Positions 21,701 through 31,637 of a DNA stretch of 64,000 bases are shown one piece after another. Location: the NCBI RefSeq assembly GCF_051014685.1, contig NC_135058.1, positions 14,014,811-14,078,810 on the forward strand, given 5' to 3'. Both the position numbers and the translations under genes were made by a program. This DNA is from Ptiloglossa arizonensis. Lineage: Eukaryota; Arthropoda; Insecta; Hymenoptera; Colletidae. The notes under the pieces are model-generated. The model saw only the letters and a list, made by a program, of their open reading frames with translations, was not told the DNA's origin and did not search any database. Positions within the stretch are counted from its first letter, which is position 1. Every line of letters begins with the position of its first letter.

Positions 21701-24228
21701 TATATTGGTTATTTCTTCGAACGATCGTCAACTTAGTGTACAATTTTCGATCGTTTTTGTTTTTCAATTGTGTCTTGTCGACGCGTAACTTTTTATTTAG
21801 ACGAAATAAACATACTTGATGATTATTGACTCTGAAATAATCTCGTTGGTCCTAGAAAATACTCGTAAGGATTTTTTTTTCGTTACACCAGTATCGAATG
21901 TCGAAAATTGCTCTCAAGTTGTCACAGGTCGCTTAATTGTCACGCAGAAATCGTGACAATTGGACAGTCACCGGTGTTCATGTCACAATGATCCGTTACA
22001 ACGCAGCACGTGCGCTGATATAAGAGAACCTTCAATTGTTTCGACAAATTCGAAAGTCGATATTTTTAATCCAATTCTTCCAATGGATATCTAAAAATGG
22101 TGTATCGTTGGTCAATGTTATTATCATTGAAACCACGAATACTTTGAACGTCCGTCCGATTTGCACTTTAGCAGACAGCGCGCTTGGCGTTATTCGCGTC
22201 CATAATGCTCTCCGGTCGTAAACATTAATCTGCCGGCCATCCGCGTGTCTGTCGTAATTATAATTGATGGTATGTTAATTACAATTTACGCAAAAACCTG
22301 TTCAACGGTGGGACACATATCGCGTCCTGATTTAGGCGACCGCGCGTTGAACGTCGATGATAGCCTAATCTCATCCACCGGTGATGAATTCTTCTTACGG
22401 AGTGTTGGGAATAATCTCGGTACCTTGATCTACAAATTTTTCAGATTAATTAACGCGACACTAAGAAAATTAGTGCAAGAATCGTGTTACACTAATTTAA
22501 TACACAACTTCGTTCGTTCTCGACTATCCAAAATTTAGGGTTGTTTCTATCGCACTATGGAGTCCAAGAGCAGATAAGACGAATAGATAAATCTACTCTG
22601 AGAAAAAATAAAATAAATTCCGATGGAATACGATAATGTACACTGCTCGAAATATTTAAAACATCCATTTAACAGTTTGTAGTCAGTTGTTAAACATCGT
22701 CTAAAAGCTCGAGCAATATGCTACATTTTCCACGGTACTTTTTGTATTTACTTTGTTCGCAAAGTTTGCTCCAGTCTCTCGAATTGTCCAGAGATACGAC
22801 GTTCCAACTTTCTTCGGAGATTTATTAACTTTAATTAATTGCTCCGCGCGGAACCATCGTCCGTGTTTCGTCATTCGTGAGATCGACTGTCGAAAGATCG
22901 AGCCTTCGATCGATAATTCAACTTCACGAAAGGTGACGTTGTCGAAAATAAAAATCTCGCGGGAACTTAAGAAAGAGTTACCCGGCCCGTTCGTAGAGCA
23001 ACGTGTCTCGATCTTCACCGAACCCTCTCTGTAAATAATACGTTGCATTTTACGGGGTGCATCGACGAGACCGAAGAAACTTCTAAAGGCGGTCTTGTAA
23101 CGGGGAGAAAACGCGCAGAAGGAAGTTTGTCGAGGAAAATACGCGAGCCCAACGTGGCTCCAATTTCAATTATCCGTCGGAAAACTCTACCCCGGTGGCT
23201 CTTTTGTTTTTCTTCTAATGGCCTGGCATCGAATTACCGGGATATTTATTTATCGTGGAGTCGCGAGATCGCGAGGGCCGAGATCAAAGCACGCGAGTCT
23301 CCTCTGTCAAACAACGGGGAGAAATACTTTTCGTCGTATTTCCGAATCGGGGGATGGTGAACAAACGAAAATTGAACCCGACGAGGAAGCGAATGTACTT
23401 TTGCGGCGGAAACGATGGATATTTAAAACGGAACTAAGTACCCTGGCTTACCAGTGCGAGTTCATTTCACGATCGTGAACGCTACAATCGTCCCAAACAC
23501 GGGTAAACTCTTCGACATTCACAAACGTTAGATTCTTCAATTCTTTCAACTCGATGCATGCCCAATCTTCCTCGATAATCGACGAATATTATTATTCGGA
23601 GTGTTCCTTACAAGTACAAACATCCATTCGATGTTCTTCGATAAAATAAAAGCATTTCTACTCAGACTTTTCCTCAGAACTACTCAACAGAGTCTACAGA
23701 AGTTTCAATTATTCACCAACATCATTCCAACAGATGTCCTCGTACAAATACCTACTCGAACTCCCTCGATAAAAGAACAATATTCTAATTTAATCTCTCT
23801 CATAGAACTATTCGATAAAAACTCTACTTCTTGAACCCTAAAGTCGTCTCGAACGAGTGACTTCCCATGCCAACATTAAATCTCAGACCACTCCCGTACC
23901 TTCTCGATATCCCCGCGATAATTTGCCAAAGAAAAATTCTCACTCACGGTGAGGCTAAAAAATTCACTCTACCGATTGTTTCGTATCGGCGACCATCGAC
24001 GACACACTCCAACCCGAAGAAAAAAAAGAAAAAGGAAAAAATAAAAGAAAAACCGTGGCGCGATCGAACTCGATCCCACTCGAAGCCGGCTCGGTCCCCC
24101 GTCTCGTTTTTCCACGGATTCTACGTTGGAAAGGTGCGTCGTTCCCTGCTGACTAAACGTCTGGGTTAGGTATTCTTTAACGGCGGGCACGAACGGGAAC
24201 AACAAAACGGGCCGGAATAAGAGTCAGC
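18761..24228. other. Long gene-less stretch
   Basis: Mostly plain AT-rich sequence with a GC-rich patch at 18780-19500 and a poly-T run at 19060-19083. Many 60-130-codon frames overlap (for example 21188-21589 minus, 23043-23360 plus), none with a domain or paired splice sites. A minus ORF with acidic composition at about 23455-23590 ends at a GTAAGC donor-like site (see findings). No transposon end or RNA gene is recognised. Confidence 0.45.
21919..21990. promoter_or_regulatory. Cluster of TGTCAC/GTGACA words with a perfect inverted repeat
   Basis: TGTCAC or GTGACA occurs at about 21920, 21939, 21953 and 21980, with a related CAGTCAC near 21965. Two of them form a perfect 10-bp inverted repeat (AATTGTCACG, loop of 7, CGTGACAATT, 21935-21961). 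TGACA is the core bound by Meis/Homothorax and TGIF homeodomain proteins. The motif arrangement is seen directly, and a regulatory role is inferred. Confidence 0.35.
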
Positions 24229-24790
24229 GGTGGTAGACGAGTTACAGGGGGGAGAGAGGGGACAGAAAGAGGGGGTTCAGTCGGGAAGGGTGGGTGGTAT
24301 GCAGCGAGAGGCCGCCGCCACCGCCGCCACCGCCGCCACCGCCGCCGCCGCCGCCCGGGAGAAAAAGTTATGGCGCAAGGAACAGAAGAAAAGCGGAAAA
24401 GGAACGGGAGCCGGGGGCCGTGTGGGGCCGTGTGGGGGCAGGGGAGCGCACGAGAGAGATTCGCGAAACCCGATATGAAATACCAGAGGAGACTGTGCGC
24501 GGGCGTGCGTGGTGTACGGAAGACTTGCCGCAGTCAATATTATCGTTCCGCCGGACGTGGAACGAACGCGAAAGAAAGCAATCGATACGCGGAACGGGGA
24601 ACGACCACGGGGGCAGGAGGGACCGTTCCTCGCATTCCTGCGGTATTTCGCGACATCGACCATCCAACGAAACCTACGCGTCAATTTTTATCAGCCGATA
24701 CCACCGCACCGATTCGAATTTTCGAATACTACCCGCGCGAACCGTTTCTCGCGACCAACGGGCCCAGCGTCGTAAACTGATCTTCCGAAT
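24229..24790. other. CpG-island-like GC-rich block with (GCC)n
   Basis: G-rich purine runs at 24240-24300 are followed by a (GCC/ACC)n trinucleotide tract at 24311-24356 and CG-dense sequence to about 24780. Four frames are open for 88-175 codons simultaneously, encoding poly-Pro on plus and poly-Ala on minus, so ORF length here reflects lack of AT-rich stop codons. The block resembles a promoter/5' UTR island. No start site is assigned. Confidence 0.5.
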
Positions 24791-26827
24791 CTGTTTTTCG
24801 TTCGTATGTCAACTCGGCTAGCCGTATTTCGTTCGATTTTACAACGATCGACATTTGTTTAACAGCGTCGCGGAACGGGACAACGTTAAATCTGAAGAAC
24901 GTCCTCGCAATTCGAAATTCCGTAGTTGGAAATTGACGAGGGCTTTCTCGAGGTGCTCGAGAAAGGTATTAAAAATCGTTTCACGGTTTAAATTCGCGGC
25001 GGGAAATTTTCTTCGCGCGTGGGGGAATAAGAATGGAATATTATCGACAACGATCCATTGGCGATAATTATGCTGGGTGAGACGTGTCGAATTTTGTGGG
25101 TGCGTTCTGAGTATGATTTTAACCACCTCGGTGTTCAATTATTGTTCTCAGTAAACGATTATTTGTATTTTTGACGGCGGTGTTACGACACTGGGAAATT
25201 TTATTAGGAATATTCGATTTTAATAATTAATTTCGCGTTACGGTGTTTCTTTGAACTTGGCATCTTTCTGTGGTCTTATTTCTTTCGAATAGTATCAAAC
25301 GACGTTCGATTAAACTATAAATAATGAGATAATCACATTGATCTCGTCTCTAAATTCCCCACCGATCTTATTAAATTTATTAATCTACACGCGTGCGTAC
25401 CATCCTGGAATTAATTTTCATAATATTCCATTCTCACTTTCACTTCTCACTCTACAACATCTTACTCGACCTTCAACGATTCAAGAATAACGAACTTATG
25501 TGCATTATTCGATGCATCGTTTCCAACATACATATTCACAAAATTGTATTCGAAATAACAGACAATGATACGGCGAGTTAACGATTAAACGTTTGATCGA
25601 TCGATCTTGGGGTACACTCGACGATTCGAGATCCAATTTTGACACGAACGATCGGTAAGTTCGTAACCCGTAATTTTGATCCGGATTTAATGTTTGCCCG
25701 TCTGGTGGTGTTCGAGCGTAATCTCGGTAAAAATTTCTTTCGCGTAGCGCGCAACGAAAATTCGGGGCCGTCTGTAATATCCGTTATTTTGAACATAATC
25801 CGAAGGCACCGGTGTAAGTTCCAGGGCGGGAGGGAACGAATTATTTTCCTCGTTTCGCGGCCGGTTACTCCGGCGCTGTTAAATGAAGGCGAAAAGAACC
25901 CGGCGCGGCGAAACGCGCGGGAAAACAAGTGCTCGTCCCCTGCCCCCACCACCACCAACCATCGTCCGGCCCCTTCGACCCCTCTTTTTACGGCGGCGGT
26001 TTGGGATTTCGTACCGCGAGTTGCGTAGCAACAGGCCAGGGTCAAATGGAAATAGCACCGAATATTCAAGCGAATCTTGAGTCATAATAAAACTCGATTC
26101 GCCTCCGTTATAAAGATACATTAGCGGCGTTATTTCGTGCTTTCGGGGATACGGGGTTCACCCGGCTTCCCTTCCTGGCCGCCATTATTCTTCTCGACAA
26201 GTGCGTTTTCTGGCCGTAACTTTCGCGAGGCATTAACCGCTCGTTTCGCTGTTCCAGCGACGAAACCGACCGGAGAAAAAAAAAAGAACAGAGGGAAAGG
26301 AACGGACAATTTTTTTTTTAACGCGATATTGTAACCGCGAACGCAACCGGGTAGAAAAATATTGTTGGCTGTGCAGCGAGTTGAATTATAGGGCCCAAGG
26401 GCCAAGACGCGTTTCGCGTTGTACGTGCGTACGATACGTGGACCGATTCCAGAGGAAAGGTTTGCGCTTCTGGAGACGATACAGGGGTTTACCCTTGGTT
26501 TTTGCTTTTTCAGCATTTTTTTCACCAGTTTGTATGTTTGTGATTCTTGATCGTCGGCGGAGATGGTCGGTAAAATGCGTGGGAAAGGATGAATAATTTT
26601 CGAAAGTTGAATTCTATTTACGCGTGACCACGGATCGGGTTATTTTTCGGATTGTGGTGAAGTCTGTGGTATCGGAGGAATTGAATTGTTAGTGTTTTAT
26701 CGTGGAGATAGAACTGAGTAGAGAAAATGTTATCCAGTCGAATCGAATCAAGTTCTGTGACATTGTTTTCCAAAGATTATTTTCTACCGATTTTCTCGAG
26801 ATATGTAGGAATATATCAAAATTTGGT
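24791..26827. other. Gene-less stretch
   Basis: Mixed composition, with a second GC-rich patch at 25850-26010. The 163-codon minus ORF at 25578-26069 and the 129-codon plus ORF opposite it overlap almost completely and show no known domain. No splice-supported exon is seen. Confidence 0.45.
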
Positions 26828-26829
26828 CT

Positions 26830-27262
26830 GTAAAATTTATCAGTAATTCTAGTGTTAAGATACTAAAATCTATCGGTACTTCTAGTGTTGATATACCAAA
26901 ATCAATTGGTAATTCTATTATTAAAATATCGTTAATTCTAGTGTTGATACTAGAATCTATCGGCACTTCTAGTATTAATATACCAAAATCAATTGGTAAT
27001 TCTATTATTAAAATATCGTTAATTCTAGTGTTGATACTAGAATCTATCGGCACTTCTAGTATTAATATACCAAAATCAATTGGTAATTCTATTATTAAAA
27101 TATCGTTAATTCTAGTGTTGATACTTATTATACAAAAATCTACGAGTAGTTCTAATGTTAATATACAAAAATCTATCGGTAGGTCTATTATCAGTACACC
27201 AAAATCAATCGACACTTCTAGTGTCAATATACCAAACTCTATCACTAATTCTAGTACCGAGC
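26830..27262 (-). repeat. 33-bp minisatellite with 87-bp higher-order unit, open as one minus ORF
   Basis: Basic 33-bp units (A(C/A)TTCTAGTGTTGATA, then TACCAAAATCAATTGGT) occur about 13 times. Within them an 87-bp higher-order unit (33+33+21) repeats from 26904, 26991 and 27078. Because 33, 21 and 87 are multiples of three, the minus frame 26784-27347 stays open for 187 codons. It encodes 11-residue repeats of the type ELPIDFGILIL and a 29-residue higher-order repeat. Alternating hydrophobic residues would favour beta structure. There is an ATG but no other sign of expression, so I class it as a repeat. Confidence 0.85.
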
Positions 27263-28048
27263 AATAGTTTACTATACTGACGCGCGATGGATTGAAAAGC
27301 CCCGAATTCGTCCCTCGAAATCTCAGCACACGCTCGGATATTTCCACGTACGGTTACGCAACCACGCTTTGAATCTTCGGAACCGCGAGACCGGCCACCC
27401 GTCAAAGGTCGAAGAAAGATTTCCTAGCGGAGTAAAAAGGGGGCCGTTTAATAGCGTCGTGAAAGTTTCGAGGGGTTGTGCACGGGCAAAGAGGCCGCGT
27501 TTGGGGTGGCGTGTAATGCGTCAAGATAAATGAACAACACCCCCGAGTCTTTAAACCGCGTAACCTTCCATAAATAGAAAAGATTCAAAAGCCAGGGAAC
27601 AGAGGGAGGGGGAGTGTCTCATCGTTCGAGAACATCATCCACGTTTGCGGTGACGCGAGATATCGACGCGGCCCATTTGCCGACACGAATTCGAATCAGA
27701 CGTGCTCGAGGAGTTCACGAGCCGCCTCCAGCGGAGCTGGTCCTCCTGCCACGTCGTTAAGTCTTATTGCCTAGGTGGCTGGCTTCGTCCTACTATTTTC
27801 TTTTTTCTTTTTTTTTTATTATTTTTCGGAGACGCGCCTGGATCGGGATCGCAGACGCCCGGCGTGCTTGTGCAGAAGAGGCCTCTCGAGACGGCCTGTT
27901 CCTGAGCTATTAGGAGATCCGGCCAAAGATCCGCGAGGAATTATTTTAAACCGCCAAAGTCCCCGAAGAGACCTCGAGATACGTCATTTACGAATTCGAA
28001 TACGTGCGATTGTAAATGCATGGTAACACCACGCGAATTAGAAGTATT
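27263..28048. other. Gene-less stretch
   Basis: CG-rich to about 27760, then a T-run. No exon, RNA gene or mobile element is recognised. Confidence 0.5.
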
Positions 28049-28165
28049 TTGGTTGTTGGGAAAGTCATTTCGTTTTTTTTTTTTTTGTGAAAATGAAACG
28101 ATTTTTTTAGAGCGTGTAAACATTTTATTAAATTATATATTCACCATTTTGAAGAATAAAATGAT
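28049..28165 (+). mobile_element. Mariner-type terminus, copy B (remnant)
   Basis: TTGGTTGTTGGGAAAGTC, then ATTTCG, a T-run, GTGAAAATGAAACGATTTTT, AGAGCGTGTAAACATTTTAT and TATATTCACCATTTTG, in the same order as copies A and C. It is the best preserved of the three. Homology ends at about 28165 with no transposase, so it is a solo end. Confidence 0.7.
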
Positions 28166-28837
28166 TTCCGGAACGGACCAATGTATTTCTTAATTTCGAG
28201 TTACAATCGAGGGAACTTGAAACGTTTCTTTGAAGCACTTACCAGTCGCTAACCTCGATACTTGTACATATTTAAGTAACGTTAGGGTCGCTGTAAAATA
28301 AAAAAAATACACCGACGAACATTTCCACCACCTTTCGCGGTACAGTTCGAGCAACAAACGTCGTGGGTATTTTTAAATATGGAAAATTGTCGCGTCCGAT
28401 TGTAATCTCCGAAGCGAGATGGTCAATTCGAAGGACGCTCCTCGTAAAAATGATCGTACAACGTTCCAGGTGTCGATCACCTCCTCCTAATTTCGATCAG
28501 TGTCTCGGATAATGGACGTTTAAATTTGTCCCGATCTCGATCGCGACCACGGTGGATAAATACCGAGATGCGACTAATTGTAAGTAGCTAATTGCGACTC
28601 CTTAATTGCGCATCCCCGTGCTCGTTAAGTGGCGTGGTTTTTTCATTTCGAACCCCGGCGATGCGGTTTAAGTTGCAATTTCGTGGACGTGATGTAGTTT
28701 GCTTCCGTAATGGTGTCAGGTGTCGCCACCGTCGATTATTTCGAGCGTCGATATCTTCGATCGGTTGGAGGTTAATTACGAAGATATTCTCCGATCGTGG
28801 AAGCTTTCTGCGCGCTCGCAATTGCGATCGCGTCGAT

Positions 28838-29490
28838 GTTGCAACGATGGAGATTCTAAACGTCGTTGTATCGCATCCTGCGTCCCTACGAAACCTTGAA
28901 GTTCGATATCTAGAGGAACGGTTACTCGAAATACGAAATTGAACATGCCCACGTTTCACGGTAACAAGTACTCGTCCGAGGATAACGCGATGGTAATTTC
29001 GTTACAGACAAAAAGAATATAAAACGTCAAAGGATAGCGCGACGTTGTCACGGTGGTGATTCTCAACGACGTTGTTCCGCATCCAGCGATCGTTAGAGAA
29101 ATTCAATTTCTAGGGAAATAGTTACTCGAACTACGAAATTGAACCACGCACATTCTTCACAATTAACGGACACGTGTCCGTCAAAGGACAGCTCGATGGT
29201 AATTTCGTAATGGAGTGAAAGAAAAAAAAAAAAAAAAATAGAAAAGAATACGAAACGTCAAAGGATAGCGCTACGTTGCCACGGTGGAGATTCTCGACGT
29301 CATTGTTTCGCATCCAGCGATCGTTAGAGAAATTCAATTTCTAGGGAAATAGTTACCCGAACTACCAAATTGTACGCGTCCACTTTTTGCAATTACCGGA
29401 CACGTGTCCGTCAAAGGACAGCTCGATGGTAATTTCGTGAGTAGAGTGAAAAAAGAGAAAAAAAAAAGATTGAAAAGAATACGAAAACCA
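28838..29490. repeat. Tandem repeat, 205-231-bp unit, three copies
   Basis: Units begin at about 28838, 29043 and 29274 with GTTG(C/T)(A/C)ACG.TGG(A/T)GATTCT. They share GCATCC(T/A)GCG, an AATT...TCTAG.G.AA block, ACTCGAA.TACGAAATTG, CGATGGTAATTTCGT and ACG(T)CAAAGGATAGCG. Units 2 and 3 are closest and each carries the 14-bp palindrome CGGACACGTGTCCG (29167-29180, 29397-29410), which is eroded in unit 1. Units 2 and 3 also gained an A-rich run. No coding frame is shared. Confidence 0.85.
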
Positions 29491-29499
29491 GCGGTTAAG

Positions 29500-30735
29500 T
29501 CGTTCTTAATTCGATCGTGAAAACTCGTCCCGGTGAGGCGTGCAGCCTGTTACAAAACTCATACGAAAGCGTGCACGCTTCGTTACGCGGCATCGCCGCG
29601 GACTTACCGCCGCGCTCGAATCGGAATATTCGCCGGGGAACACGGAAATTCGACGTAGAATTTGATTTATATTTAATACGGCCGACATGTCGCCGGGAAT
29701 TAAAGTAAACGAGGCGTGCCGGTATTCGTGATGAGCTACGCTCACGGGGCCTCCCTTGGCTACTATTTTTTTTCTTTCTTTTTTTTTTCTTCGTTCGACG
29801 AAATCGAAAGAACCAAGGGAGAATTGCTCTCGTTGGGAGATTCTCGTCGTGTGCATGTAGCGATGCGCGCCATCTGTCGGCCACGATTTCGCGTTCGAGA
29901 GATGCGCGCGCAACGCGAGCACAAGGCTTCGTTTTCGCGCGACAATTAACTCGAAGGTTCTTTCACAACAAAGAATCTCGTCGAAATTTCTTCAAACAAA
30001 AATTACGTAACTTTCTCGGCTCAATATTTCGTACAGTTTTATATTTTGTGAGGTACAATATTCGAACGCGAAGTCTTGCAGTCGTGTGGCGGGCACTACT
30101 AAGTGTGCAAACTTGGGACAACTCGCAGGACAAGGTGGTGAGTTACTAAATTTCCAGAGTAACGGAAAATCGGACATGAAAAGTAAATGTTGTGATCGTA
30201 CACGTGTGATAATATTCTCAGTTGTCAATATTACAATATTTACAATAAAGTATTTATTATATATTGATCGTTACTCTTTTACCGATACACCAAATGTATT
30301 TTTAATATCCGAAGATGACCGAGGATAAGTCAGAAACTTACTTTTCTTTCTATCCTATCTTACTTACAAATTTTATCACTTTCGAATACACCCACGTTCG
30401 ATGGACCCAATAAAACCTCCGTTTACGTAAATTGTTGTTACAAAGTCTCCTCTGTTCGTACTCGGTCGAGAGCAGCGGAAAATCCCGGATGAAAATCAAG
30501 ACAGATCCGCGTAACAATTTTTCCCGTCGATTGTCGCGTTCGTCCCTCGAGCTAACGGGAAACAAACCATAATTGCGAATAATAGTCAGAGGGATGCAAC
30601 CGTTAATATTTTGAAATCCAAAACGACACTCCGCTACGTTCCGCGTGTAAACGTCCGTTTACGCGGGGATCGCTGAATAAATTGCATCCCGGATTACGTA
30701 CATTAGACTCCTGGATTTTAAACTCGTTTCGTTTA
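29500..30735. other. Gene-less stretch with one weak exon-like piece
   Basis: A CG-rich patch at 29520-29720 contains a minus ATG ORF (29688-29608, 27 codons) ending at GTAAGT (see findings). The rest is AT-rich with no supported feature. Confidence 0.4.
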
Positions 30736-30739
30736 ATCA

Positions 30740-30800
30740 CGCCCCTACCACCCCCACCCCCACCCTCATCCCTCTCACTCTCTCTCTCTCACCCACTCTT
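30740..30800. repeat. C-rich and (CT)n simple repeat
   Basis: CCACCCC runs at 30747-30768 are followed by a CT repeat at 30774-30793. Confidence 0.9.
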
Positions 30801-30985
30801 GATTACGCGACCAGTTGACGTGTATGCGTCTTTTGTGTCTGTCGCAGGCGAGCGTACCTGTGTCTCGTAATTTTGTAAATTCGACTGGTCCGCTCGGTTT
30901 AAATACAATTATTATTTTAATTACAGCCGTTCCGCGTGAAAACGGCTCTAAGCGCGGGGCTTGTTTCCTGACAATAAAAGCGCGC

Positions 30986-31065
30986 TGACGTCGCCGACGA
31001 CGGGGTCGCTGACGTTACTCGGGAATAATTCCGAGGAAAAATAATTGCGCGTGTCAGTGACGTCA
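30986..31065. promoter_or_regulatory. Phased cluster of three CRE-like TGACGT sites
   Basis: GCTGACGTC starts its TGACGT core at 30986. A second core, TGACGTT, starts at 31010. A full palindromic CRE, TGACGTCA, lies at 31058-31065 and is followed by ATTGG (inverted CCAAT). The core starts are 24 and 48 bases apart, multiples of the same step. These are the consensus sites of CREB/ATF bZIP proteins. An AATAATT palindrome (GGAATAATTCC, 31022-31032) lies between them. A nearby promoter is inferred only from this arrangement. Confidence 0.5.
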
Positions 31066-31317
31066 TTGGAGAGAAGTAGGTAATCCTTTTATCTTGTTGT
31101 CGGTGCAACGGGAATGGAATAAGTGCTGTGCACGGTGTGCGAAAAAGTTGTCAAACTCCGGTGCGTTGGAACGAGCGCGGAGAGTTTAATAAACGTGGAA
31201 CTACGAAATTCGTTTCCGAATTATTACGAGTTGTCCACTATACGGTACGGTATAGTTTACTCTTATCTTTCGATTAAGTCGAATTTACGATCTCGAGTCA
31301 TTCGATGAACGAATCAT

Positions 31318-31637
31318 TCGAAGATCGACCAGAGAGACGAAATTTGTAAACAGTGGGCCCTGTGTTACGAACGTGGGAGTACATCGAAGATTATTTCGAA
31401 GGAAGAATAAAATTGGAATCGATTTGGTATTGTTTAATCTTTGAGTGAAATAACTACGCGAAAGAATCAACAATTAGGGACGAGCTGATCGAAATTTGAA
31501 CATTGACGGGCATTAGGGCCCACGTTATGAGTACGGGAGTACATTGAAGGTTACTTTAAAGGTAGAATAAAATGTGAATCGATTGTGTACAATTTAATCT
31601 TCGAATAAAGTATTTACCCGAACGAATCAACAATTAG
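31318..31637. repeat. Tandem duplication, 160-bp unit
   Basis: Two copies (about 31318-31477 and 31478-31637) share GGGCCC, CG(G)GGAGTACAT.GAAG, AGAATAAAAT, TGAATCGATT, TTTAATCTT and end in GAATCAACAATTAG. Similarity is about 75-80% by eye. Confidence 0.8.

Noticed and set aside
24277..24821. Several 88-175-codon ORFs around the GCC repeat
   Set aside because: Open in most frames at once, with poly-Pro or poly-Ala from the trinucleotide repeat.
30902..30980. Possible terminal exon after TTTTAATTACAG with AATAAA nearby
   Set aside because: Only 14 codons before a stop. The tract is AT-rich, not pyrimidine-rich, and AATAAA is common in this DNA.
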